A DNA stretch of 64,000 nt, taken from Albugo candida (lineage: Eukaryota > Oomycota > Peronosporomycetes > Albuginales > Albuginaceae). The stretch lies in NCBI GenBank assembly GCA_905220665.1, contig CAJNAR010000166.1, positions 248,001 through 312,000 of the forward strand, read 5' to 3'. The notes below the pieces were generated by a model. That model was not told where the DNA came from. It made no database searches and saw nothing but the letters and a program-made list of their open reading frames with translations. A program made the translations under genes and the position numbers. Of the stretch, positions 23,129-35,699 are shown piece after piece (position 1 is the first letter of the stretch; every line of letters begins with the position of its first letter).

Positions 23129-23981
23129 ATGGCTTCCATTGATATCGCCGCTTTGATCGATGATGCCGTTGACGCGAATGTTAACGAGCCTAATTGGGAT
23201 CTTAATACACTTTTGTCTGATTGTGTGAATGAGAATGATGATTTGTGCGTTCTGCTTCTCAAGAAGCTGCATCTGACGTAACGTTTGTGATAGATGCGAT
23301 CAAGCTTTTAGGAAAATTGAAATGACGCTGCAGGGAGCGGTTGCCAAGAGCGTACTACATGCATTAAGACTTTTGGGATTCTTTGTGGAAAAAGGGTCCA
23401 ATCGTGTACTTTCTCTTGCTGGAAGACGACCATTTCTTGGATCAATTGTGGCGTTAACTGATGGGACAAAAGGTGTTGAGGTTCAAAGCAAGTCGCTGCT
23501 TTTGATCCGACAATGGGGAGAACAATACAAAGATTCCGAGAACAAGAACTTTCACGATACACTTTCGATGTTACAGAGACAAGGTATTCAATTTCCAGAA
23601 TTTGGTGATGAAGACGTCAAAGCAAGCGCCCAGGTCGAAAATAAATTGAGTGACTCATGTTCGAGAGATCCCTCCGACACTCGTCACGGTGAATTTCGCC
23701 AGGAGCTCACAAAACGTGAGCGTCAAATTGCGAAATTGCAGGCAGATTTGGCCAATGTGATGGAAAAGATGACTACTGTAAATGAGCTCTTGGAGAATGC
23801 AGACCCGAAAGACGATGAACAGCTAGAAAATCTGTATGAATTTCTCCGGCAGTGTAGACCTCGTATGAATGCCCTGATTGAAGGTGGATTACAAGGAAGG
23901 ATCAGTGAGGAACTGCTGGAAGAGTGTTTGAATGTAAAGCTCGCAAATATGTGCATTGATACTTTGATCAAATCCAAATGA
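23129..23981 (+). CDS. VHS-GAT domain protein (TOM1-like, endosomal sorting)
   Basis: Two exons (23129-23277 and 23312-23981), 272 aa. The N-terminal part has VHS-domain features: WDLNTLLSDCVNE, an LLLKKL helix, ALRLLGFFVEKGS, and KSLLLIRQWGEQYKD with the closing LQRQGIQFPEF. The second half is helical and charged, with RERQIAKLQADL leading into a GAT-like three-helix region (LLENADPKDDEQLENLYEFL). Such proteins (TOM1, TOM1L, plant TOLs) bind ubiquitinated cargo on endosomes before ESCRT-I. The only frame-keeping join found uses a 34-nt intron, unusually short. The gene starts 19 bp after the MED12 stop, so the two may share control signals. Confidence 0.75.
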
Positions 23982-24615
23982 GTGTGTTTATCCTAGGTGA
24001 ATGATTCCTTGACTCGACTACTAGAAATCGCTCAAAGATCAGGATTGAGCCGCTCGTAAAGTCGTCCAAGTTTCTTATAGCGGTGGATATCAAAATAATA
24101 ACATCTAATCGGTGATACAGGCTCAACGATGTGATCGGCATGGCGTACTATAATTTTTGTATATCTATATCATTGTGAAATCAATCTCCTGTCGCTTCTT
24201 GCTTATAGTGCTTCAGCTCTGATCTTCCTTCACTCTAACCAGATATGAAAAGGTGTGTAGATATTGTAAAAAGTGGTGTTGAAAGACCGCCGTAATCTGG
24301 TCAGAAGCCATGTGGTGGGTGGAAATATGCAAGTTTACACCTGGCGCAATAGCCAAAGACGATAGAAAGCTGCTTATTGATAGCTACATAACACACAACT
24401 TACAGTTCTTTCAGATAGATGTAGCCAAATGTCCCAACACCTTGATCATAGGTAATCCGCTCCCGTCTGATTACCGAACGGCGACAGCCTGAGCTTCTTT
24501 GAGCAAAGTTGAGCCAGTATGGAGAACTGGTTACGCATTTAGACTTTGACGTCTGCTGATAGATCTGTAATATGCGTCGATACCAGTAGTGCCAACTTGT
24601 TGAACCACTCGATGA

Positions 24616-24924
24616 TCAAGCAAACGTATTTGCCCTTCTACGTTGAAATTCATCATTTGCTCCGGGGCCTGGAAGCAGTCCTTCCGATATACGCATAATC
24701 AATCTGAAAGACACCATTGGGACGTCTTCTCTAAAAATGATTTCAAAGTACAAATTATGTTTGTTGTGATAATCCTCCTGCTTTTTTCCAATATTAAGCC
24801 ATTCAGCCTCAATTTGTTGCTTCTCTTCTGTATCTCTCAACTCGACGTATAAGATTTTCTCAAGAGTGTCAATGGCCACGCACTTTTTCCTCAGTAGAGC
24901 CCACATCTTCGCAATCTCGTGCAA
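24616..24924 (-). CDS. Doubtful small reading frame or terminal exon, function unknown
   Basis: About 103 codons on the minus strand with a charged, helical composition (for example TEEKQQIEAEWLNIGKKQ). I do not recognise a family. Its first codon is TTG, with an upstream in-frame stop, and the first internal ATG lies six codons in. It could be the last exon of a small spliced gene reaching towards 25100, where short open stretches exist, but I could not build a convincing splice. It lies between the VHS-GAT gene and LeuRS in a 1.2-kb interval otherwise without visible genes. Confidence 0.25.
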   Translation of the reverse strand: MHEIAKMWALLRKKCVAIDTLEKILYVELRDTEEKQQIEAEWLNIGKKQEDYHNKHNLYFEIIFREDVPMVSFRLIMRISEGLLPGPGANDEFQRRRANTFA

Positions 24925-25187
24925 GTTCGTGCTTGATCACATTGCGTATTACTGATTATTTCGTCGAATGCCACTGTAAGCTATTGATATCGACGCACAG
25001 GCGACTGTCTCCCGCAGCTTTGTTTGAACGTGACGAGCAAACACTGTACCACAGAATGCTCAGCGAATGGCGTCATGGTCTTTCACTGCATTGATTGATC
25101 AATCGGTCAATACTCGACATTTGCTCGAGGTTATTTCATTAGAAAGGAAGCATTATCGCTTGCATTCTGACACGATACCGGTTTTAG

Positions 25188-28304
<3,117 letters not shown>

Positions 28305-28900
28305 TCACTCGATATCGTTCGCCTAGAATTTCAATTTTACAATAAAGGTGTATGTACTCATTCTTCACAGTTGAAAACTGATGGGCATTTAAATCGCTAT
28401 GTATCTAGTCGATGAAAGATCGGATGATCTTACCTCGGGTGATGCAAACTATAACCAAGCCGCTCAGCTTCTATTTTCAAAAGTCAAATCATCTCGTACT
28501 ATTATATGCTTCATTGCCGGCCCGTATAACCATGAATCATACAGCTTCGGTTTTATCGCAGGATGAGTTGCCAGATTAGCTTTTTCTGGGTGCATGGATT
28601 CGATTCGCCCCTTGAATGCAATTAAATCAAAATGCTTTGTACAAACCACACGATCATGAAAGGAAGTGTCCAGCTACTAGAATCTAGCTTCTGAAGCTAC
28701 AAACAAGTGCTGCATGCCGCCTTACGGTGGTTGCAAAAGGAGAGAGCCTTTATTTCTCCAGCATTCGGGATACCAATACGAGTGAAGTATTCATCTCTAA
28801 CATGAAAAAGGGCTAAGTTCTAGATATGGTTTCATTTTTTATAGAACTTGTCATTAGGGTCAATACCATAGGTGGGGCGTCATTGAACTAGTAGACTTCT
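28305..28900. other. Interval without visible gene
   Basis: Between the LeuRS stop and the first retrotransposon LTR. Only short spurious frames occur, and no RNA gene or repeat was recognised. Confidence 0.4.
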
Positions 28901-28909
28901 TCTTCGGGA

Positions 28910-29095
28910 GTGTAGTGACTTCCATAGTCAAAAATCAGTTCCCCTGTCTTATAAACGCTCTCGAATCTAAAAAACGATCGAGAGAGTTTTAAAGTTCTCT
29001 CAAATCTTCTCGATCAGCATCATTAAAAATCTAGAAGAAATAAAAACAGATGACTGTCCTGCTCTTTACCCAGGTTGCTGTTCCGACGCTTTTGC
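28910..29095 (-). repeat. LTR fragment of Ty3/gypsy element 2 (3' LTR side)
   Basis: This stretch is an inverted, diverged copy of about 30555-30735. The best block (29047-29094, CTTTACCCAGGTTGCTGTTC in its middle) is nearly identical to the reverse complement of 30556-30603; weaker blocks continue outwards (AAAAATCAGTTCCC versus its partner near 30700). It lies directly downstream of the pol C-terminus of the minus-strand element, so it is read as its 3' LTR or LTR start. Confidence 0.6.
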
Positions 29096-30550
29096 GCTGG
29101 TGAGAGCTGGGTTCTTGAGAGGCTCACAGGCTTGGGCCGGGCTACCTCGAGCAGCTAGTTGACTCGCTGTACCGCCCTCCGGATTGGTGATACCCAAACG
29201 TTTAGCCATTTTGATCACGAGTTGATCCGCCTGGTGTAGGAGGCAATATTTTTTCACCAAAATAGGGACATCTCGATGTAGAGCAGCAGCGGTTTCCCAT
29301 GAATCCTCCGCGCGGCTCAGTCCACGCCAGAACACCAACAGCTCATAGCGCGCTGAAGCGCGGAGGAAACAATATCCACAAAATTTATCCGCGACCATCT
29401 TTAAAATATCGCCCGAGACATTGTGGTCATGGTCAGCATTTGACTTGAGTCTGGAAGCATGTACCTCGCGTGTTTCCAGTTTGAGAAGATTCCGGATTTC
29501 ATAAATCCAATTCGATATAGTTACAGTTATTTTCGCCGGACCATTCTATTTCGTCCGCAGCTTCCCCTTTGCGTGAGCCCATACGTCCGCATACAAGACA
29601 TAGTCCTAGTCCCCAATATCGAGAATCGAGTTTTTCCATTCGGTTTCTTCGATTGTACGTCTCGTTGCTGCGCCGACGTTTGCTCGTTGCCTTCGCATAT
29701 AACTTGTGCATAGCATCTAGAGACACTGATAGACGTATAATGGGAGCGCGTTGACGTCGACGAACATCTTGCATCGAAGAGACTATAAGTGGCTCGAAAA
29801 TTGTGCCACAATGCGATCTTTATTCACATCGCAGCCAGACGGGTCATTGCTGTGATTGGTGACATTAAGCATCGTTGTTGAAAGACTGTGATTCAAAATG
29901 AGCTGGACAATCGGAAGGACACGACACCAATCGGGCGGTTGAAGTCCCCAGTTACTGAGGAAGACTCTGGTACACCGCAAAAGCTCACGCATAAGTCGTT
30001 CAGCAGTACCATTAGTCCAAGGACACCGTGCAGTGGAAAAATGGTGATTTGCTCCAAGAGCCCTTTTCATATCGCGGATCACGGCATTCAGAAAATGGTT
30101 ACCTCGGTCGGAAACCTAATGTTTGCACAAATCAAATAAGGAAAACCAGCGTAGCAGAGCATCGGCACAGGCAGCGGCACCCGGTGCACGACAAGGTTCC
30201 AGGAGACAGTATTTGCTGTCATTGTCCTTAATCACCAGTACATAGCTTTCTCCGGTGGAACTCTCCCCCATATAGACAAATATAGACAAAATCGAAACGA
30301 ATCAGCTCGTTTCGTTTTTCGGCGTGTAATGCTTCCCACATAGGGTGCGGCAGGCGTCCGGGCCGTTACTTGCACAATGCAAACAACGGCGAACAAAAAA
30401 ATCGACATCGTTTCGCATGTCTTTCAAAGGACTTGGAACTAATGAATCCAACTTGAGCTGTGACGTTATAAGGCGCGTTCTCTCGTATTGCGCAACACCA
30501 TAAAAAATACAAAGCCGGGCTGAAGGACTGGATCTTAAAAGAGACTACTG
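29066..30550 (-). mobile_element. Ty3/gypsy element 2, decayed integrase and chromodomain-like end of pol
   Basis: Minus-strand pieces in pol order: an integrase zinc-binding remnant near 30420-30330 (DFFVRRCLHC-like), an integrase core part at about 30080-29780 (WTNGTAERLMRELLR and GLQPPDWCRVLPIVQ), and a C-terminal chromodomain-like piece at 29398-29066 (YELLVFWRGLSRAEDSWE). Several stops and frame changes separate them. No gag, protease or reverse transcriptase part remains, so this is a 5'-truncated dead copy. The far end abuts an inverted LTR of a related element. Confidence 0.75.
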
Positions 30551-30554
30551 GAGT

Positions 30555-30760
30555 ACCAAAAAGCGTCGGAACAGCAACCTGGGTAAAGAGCAGGACAGTC
30601 ATCTTTTTTTATTTCTTCTCGATTTTCGGTGATATAGATCTAGAAGATCTGAGAGATCTTAGTGATTTTGTTTCGGATTCGAGGGCTTCAATAAGACAGA
30701 GAACTGATTTTTGACTACGGAAGTCTCTACAAAGAATTCTTTAGTTTATAGTCATTTAGA
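30555..30760 (+). repeat. LTR fragment of Ty3/gypsy element 3 (5' LTR)
   Basis: Inverted relative to the LTR piece at 28910-29095. It is followed directly by a plus-strand gag-like sequence, as expected for a 5' LTR. The outer edge is set only by where similarity to the other copy begins. Confidence 0.55.
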
Positions 30761-30764
30761 CTTG

Positions 30765-31817
30765 ACTTAGGTGAGGTAAAGGTCAGAGTGACCGAGACTA
30801 TCCAGCGAACTGTAGAGCCGATGGATTCAAGTTTGGTTCGATCCATTCGAAAGAAGGAGGATCGTTTACAAGAGAGAGAGGCTACTAAGGTATCTTAGGA
30901 GGAGTTTCTAGTGACTGTGAACTTATTGCAGGAGCAATCCCAGAACCAATTGATGCTGAATCAGAAGCTGGAAACTCAGCAGCAAGAATTGATGACAGCC
31001 TACGACTTGGCAAATCAGCGAGCAAAGAAGATAAGTTGTCTGGCGTTAGGAGTTCAGTAAATATCATGATTTAGCAGTCTCGCGAGATGGGGAATGTTTG
31101 AATGCAAGACTCAAGAGACGAATGACGTGGCCATGGAATAAATTGCATGGGAATACCCGCTTCAAGAAACTCAAAACACTCTGGTGACGACAGGTGGAAA
31201 CATTCCTTGACCAACCATCTACAAGGGCGCGTCTCAGAGTCACAAACGGGATTTCATGGATGCATACCTTGCTTACGAAAGGAGAGCAGGTCATGAACCA
31301 GAGCACGGGGATACAAATCTTTAGAATGACCGTGGGAGCCTGTATCGAGCATAAAACAATGATGGGAATTTGCATGTATGAATTAGTGAGACCGGAGTCC
31401 GAACTTACGGAAGAGGATTGGATGAGATATTTCGTTGAGGCAAAAACATCCGATAACTCAAGATCTTTGACACTCAAGAAAGCCATGAGGAACTTGCAGA
31501 TGACGCAAGGGTATGATGGAAATACCGAGTGGATTGTCTTATCCGCGAAGAATTTCGACGAGGAAGAGCCAGAACTCTGCATACAGTATCTCGTGAATGC
31601 GTTTAGACCACCTGTTTTGCAGGCTCACGGGCGTGGGCCGGGATACCTCGAACAGCTAGTTGACTCGCTACAGGGAACATCAAGGTACCATCCAATGAGA
31701 ATTTCGATAGTTTATCTTCACAAGTACCAGGAAAGGAGCAGTAGGGTAGACATAATTTTCATGGCTCGTAGCGAAAGTTTCTTCGCTAGCAAATGTTTTG
31801 TCACAACGCAAAGCTAG
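30765..31817 (+). mobile_element. Ty3/gypsy element 3, gag remnant
   Basis: A plus-strand gag-like frame starts near 30780 with a coiled-coil stretch rich in Gln, Glu and Leu (LLQEQSQNQLMLNQKLE), interrupted by TAG at about 30897, and continues as a 207-codon open frame at 31194-31817 (contains MQTQGYDG-like and GPGYLEQLVDSLQG segments). There is no pol downstream, so it is a 3'-truncated copy. Identity as gag rests on position after the LTR and composition; no zinc knuckle is visible. Confidence 0.5.
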
Positions 31818-32220
31818 GGTCGATGGTCATCAGCTTCACAATTCAAGTATACCGATTAGATAAGCTCTTTACAGCCAGCTTGAATATATCGCAGAAATCA
31901 GAAGCAGGACTTAGTTCGACCATACTCAGTTGCTTCAAAAGTTATTCAGATATTCGCATCGGTTCCCGGTGAATTATCCAATGCAGCACATACTAAATCA
32001 TATACCGGTCCATGTAATTGTACCGAGTTTCCAAAGCTTAGCCATTTTCGATCCTTGCAGGTACAACGTGTTTAGATTAAGCTTTACGCGACCACTGAAG
32101 TGGAAAAGCACGTGCCTCCTATAAATAGGGCCTCAGGAAGGTAGCCGCAAACGAGTTCTTACATCTCCGAGCGGTCTCAAAATGTAGCTTTCGCCTAGTC
32201 TGTAGCAAAAAAACTAGAGT
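31818..32220. other. Interval without visible gene
   Basis: Left flank of the MULE insertion. No coding frame of note. A TATAAATAG-like string occurs near 32120, but no gene follows it before the transposon. Confidence 0.35.
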
Positions 32221-32229
32221 ATAAATAGA
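32221..32229 (+). repeat. 9-bp target site duplication, left
   Basis: ATAAATAGA immediately precedes the left terminal inverted repeat, and the identical 9 bp follows the right one at 34927-34935. Confidence 0.9.
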
Positions 32230-32352
32230 GGGGTTATAAAAAATATACACCAAGATAAATGAAAAATAAAATAAAAATACCACAAGATTGAATAATAAAA
32301 AAATGTACCAAGGATGTGTACTATACGTACGAATATACACATGCCTGGGATC
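32230..32352 (+). repeat. MULE left terminal inverted repeat
   Basis: Begins GGGGTTATAA and runs to GCCTGGGATC; it matches the reverse complement of 34803-34926 almost base for base, differing by about one base in a poly-A run. Confidence 0.92.
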
Positions 32353-32539
32353 TAACAGGATGATTTCCACGTAATTCTTCTCAATTCAGCTATATCATAG
32401 TACGAAGAAACGTACTCACTTCTCTCGAACCATCCGCATTTCTGAATATTTTTCTGTATTTATAGCGAGGAAAACCCAGTCTTGGATGAAAAACCTCTGA
32501 TCAATATGCACTATGTAGTAGAGACAACGAAGCATACAA

Positions 32540-34290
32540 TCATGCGTCCCTGATCGGACAGGTCCTACGATTGTGACCAAAATGGTTGCACATTCCACGT
32601 CTTCTGGTTTGGCGCTTTTCAATTTTCTCAGTAGCTTGTTGTGATGGGATCCGCTTCTTCTTTGGGCGCCCTCTTTTTTTCGAAATAGATGGAGCGTTGC
32701 ACACACCTCTTGTAAGGACATCTTTTAGCACGAGCGGCAATATTTTATCTTCGGATCTCTCAGAATAGGCGGCTGCAAATGTCGATGATTTCCAGGAGTC
32801 GTGAAAATACGTGACCATGTTGGGCAATTTTTCGGAATGCCTCAGTGCTAGTAGTGCATGAACGCAAGGCGAGCCAACATCTTCGAAGTAACCACACGAG
32901 CATCGTACAACTTTATCACAGAATTGAACCGCAAACTTCACCGGAATATTCCCCACACCTGAACGGATTGCGACGATGAAGCATGAGGTCGAGCATTCAT
33001 CAATTTCACCCCACTTCGCAGCGGCCAGTATTTTATCCACCTTGCGCGATGCATATGGAGTTAGTACTCCCCACCCTTTCCCTTTGCTAACGTTTTTAGC
33101 CCACTTGCACGCCACGTAACGCTCGATCCCCATTAAGCAGTCGATGACAGGAAGGCTCCGAATTCCCTTGAACACGCTGTTTCCCGCTTCCACGTTATTT
33201 GATGTCAAAGTGTTGTATCTTGGACATGGTGAGTAAGCTGTTGACCATTTTTCACGGCCAACCTCGTGAAGCCACGCCGACGCACTGCTGTCCAAACTGG
33301 CGATATCCGCTACCGCCTTCTCGTACTCCACAGTTGTCCGTGAGCGAGCCAATATCCACGCCAAATTCTTCAACATCTTGGACTTGTATTTCTTGTCAAA
33401 ATTCTCCATCAAATGCCGAAAGCAAAAAAAGTGTGGGACGTCTGGTGCCGTTGTCTGCATAGCTTTCATAAGTCCCTTGTCCCTATCCGATATCACGAAT
33501 GCTGGAGTTGGCTGGAGGTGGGAGAGTAGGAACTTCAAAAACCAATCCAGTTATCTTCATTCTCCACCGATACGAGCCCGACTCCGATAATTTGGATCTC
33601 GTTGTTTCCATTGCGAAAGCAAGCTACAAGGAGAATCCCAACGACTGACGTCTTCATAAATGTGCCATCCACGGATATCCCACGCTCACTGTATGGCTTA
33701 TATGCTTGAAGCCCTTCTCGGAAAATGACACTCAACCGCATAAATTCATTATCCACGATGTCAAGCTTGGCTTAGTGACCTCGAATCTTCAGTTCAGCCA
33801 TGTAGGATGGAATGAGGTTGTATTGCTCAATATCACTTCCGAATAACTCGAGCTTCAACCTTTTGAGAGCATGAACACAGTTCATATAGGTGGCAGAAAT
33901 CCCTTCGTTCTTCAACTTCATTTGGATCATCACGGGTGTCACTTTCCTGCCGGAGGTCATGGCCATATCTCTGACAGCAGGGTTTACAGCAATTTGTTTC
34001 GCAGTTGCATATCTACGAGACGCCTTGGACGATTCGGATACTTGACAGGAGTGCAAAGCAAACTTTGTTGGAGGGCTGAATGTTTGCGAAAAGGCAAACT
34101 GCACAACGAAGAAACAGCCATGTTGTGTGCACACTGCTTTGTAACGCCGTTTATCACTTGACACCACACGAAACGGTTGGTTGCACTTTCGGTTGAACTC
34201 AATTACTGCTTGAATGATATCGCTTTTATTAGCGTAACACCTGTCCTCGAAGAAGCTGCTAGTTTGCTGTTGCTCGTCGTCGCTTTCCAT
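32540..34290 (-). pseudogene. MuDR/MULE transposase, two lesions
   Basis: Reading from the ATG at 34290: a MuDR-type N-terminal DNA-binding segment, then a break at a TAA (about 33773-33775), then the start of the DDE domain (RGISVDGTF at about 33690, GNNEIQIIGVGLVSVENEDNW), then a frame change at a T-run near 33537, then the rest of the transposase (FVISDRDKGLMKA, CFRHLMENF). A SWIM zinc finger follows (CSCGYFEDVGSPCVHALLAL, near 32900-32840) and a C-terminal Lys/Arg-rich tail with a CCHC-like knuckle (CNHFGHNRRTCP, about 32590-32550). The first Asp of the DDE triad lies in SVDGTF and the second in ISDRDKG. The gene is otherwise complete, so lesions are few and young. Confidence 0.88.
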
Positions 34291-34802
34291 CGCTGGTGTT
34301 GAAATGCGCAAAATCACAAATGGTGATGTGTGGCCAGTAAGAGGTAGCGGGGGTAGGACATCAAAGGTCTGCCACGTGGCAGTATTACACAAATTACAGC
34401 TCTGAGGATCATAGAGTAAACAGAATGGGATATTGGCCAAATATCGTCTGAACAGCAGAAGACGGAAATGGTACAGTCTTACAGAGTGATAATTCACTCG
34501 AAAGACATTTTCGCTGCGTGACTTGATCGAAGCATTTAGCATACTGACAGTTAGTTTTGCTACATTCACGACATAGTCGGTCTCCCTGCGTTAACACAGT
34601 ATAATGATGATTGCGTCGTAGAAGGTCTGTATTCTGTGGCAATGGTAATTGCTTGTCAACAATCCTCATGGTGAACAATCCAGTGACCTATGGATACATA
34701 AACCGATCTGACACCACCGGACCACCGCGAATGCTAAAACTCCCTCATATCGTTATGACGAATTTGTATGAATATCAACGCCAAAAATCCATATTTCTCT
34801 AT

Positions 34803-34926
34803 GATCCCAGGCATGTGTATATTCGTACGTATAGTACACATCCTTGGTACATTTTTTTTATTATTCAATCTTGTGGTATTTTTATTTTATTTTTCATTTA
34901 TCTTGGTGTATATTTTTTATAACCCC
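34803..34926 (-). repeat. MULE right terminal inverted repeat
   Basis: Inverted partner of 32230-32352, ending TTATAACCCC, followed by the 9-bp duplication. Confidence 0.92.
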
Positions 34927-34935
34927 ATAAATAGA
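34927..34935 (+). repeat. 9-bp target site duplication, right
   Basis: ATAAATAGA, identical to 32221-32229. Confidence 0.9.
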
Positions 34936-35151
34936 CGATAATAAAATTTTTATTCGAACAAAACTCGAATAAATTCCGAAAAATTTGCTCTCCGACTCTC
35001 CCATTGAAGCAGCTAACAAATGGTCAGTGTTTAGTCCTCTAATCCATTTGTGAAAGTCAAAAGTTTACTTGTCACGTGACGACAGGCAACTTCCTTTTTA
35101 TATGTTAGTTGCCTGAAACTCGGATTGGTGTATGAACATATAATGAGGGCA

Positions 35152-35190
35152 ACTGGATTTATAATCTCGCGTCCCACTCTTCATCCCGCG
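35152..35190 (+). promoter_or_regulatory. Conserved upstream block of the secreted-protein family (copy 1)
   Basis: ACTGGATTTATAATCTCGCG followed by TCCCACTCTTCATCCCGCG. Closely similar blocks lie upstream of the two other family members (50959-50997 and 59831-59870, both minus strand). It contains an AT-rich TATA-like centre and lies about 230 bp before the start codon. Confidence 0.55.
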
Positions 35191-35421
35191 TGAAAAATTG
35201 TTAATTACTTGCACTAGTTCAGTATCAAGTAAATGAGAAACTGAATATGTTCGAGCTTATGATCTCTGTATTACTTCGCATGTCCGTTACCTCCGTCCGT
35301 TCTTAGGGTCGCGTGCGCCCTTTCACTTCACCAGTCGCTTCCTTTCAACAAAAATAAAATTGGTAGACTCACTTTCAGAACTTCACGGACAACTCACATC
35401 AGAAGCGATCAATCGGCGAAG

Positions 35422-35670
35422 ATGACGCGTACTCGTATCAAAAGCTTTATAGTTGACGTATTTTCGTTGCTCAACTTGAGTTTGCAGTGGTCGGAAGTGG
35501 ATCGACCATCTCGTCGATGAGATAAGGCTGTCATGATTGATCATGTTCCAGATATATCAAAGAAAACGCAGATTGTGAAAGTGTTAAACCCTGGTGCTGT
35601 TACGACAGACACGACACAGGGGAAGCGAGCTAGAACACGGTCTTCAGTTTCCAAAAAACATTGGTATATT
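35422..35670 (+). pseudogene. Secreted-protein family copy 1, broken
   Basis: The ATG at 35422 opens a signal-peptide-like stretch (RIKSFIVDVFSLLNLSLQWS) that aligns base by base with the start of the minus-strand gene at 50648: both have the same upstream AAATTGGTAGACTCACTTTC and GCGATCAATCG strings and the TCTCGTCGA...GATAAG string after the peptide. A TGA at 35518-35520 ends the frame after 32 codons, where the relative has a Ser codon. Similarity continues past it (VPDISKKTQIV versus VPPIATRERQI) and fades by about 35670, near the start of copia element 1. The insert Asp in the hydrophobic core also weakens the signal peptide. It is the only plus-strand copy of the family. Confidence 0.7.
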
Positions 35671-35699
35671 GAATTGATTTTTAAATTACAGCATGCCTC

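Larger units (their letters stand above)
32230..34926 (-). mobile_element. Mutator-like DNA transposon (MULE), full length with TIRs
   Basis: A 2,697-bp element with terminal inverted repeats at 32230-32352 and 34803-34926 (about 123 bp, starting GGGGTTATAAAAAATATACA on each side and nearly identical), flanked by a perfect 9-bp duplication ATAAATAGA. MULEs typically make 9-11 bp duplications, and the interior encodes a MuDR-type transposase on the minus strand. Near-identical TIRs and a perfect duplication point to a recent insertion. The transposase has a nonsense codon and a frameshift, so this copy is probably non-autonomous now. Confidence 0.93.
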
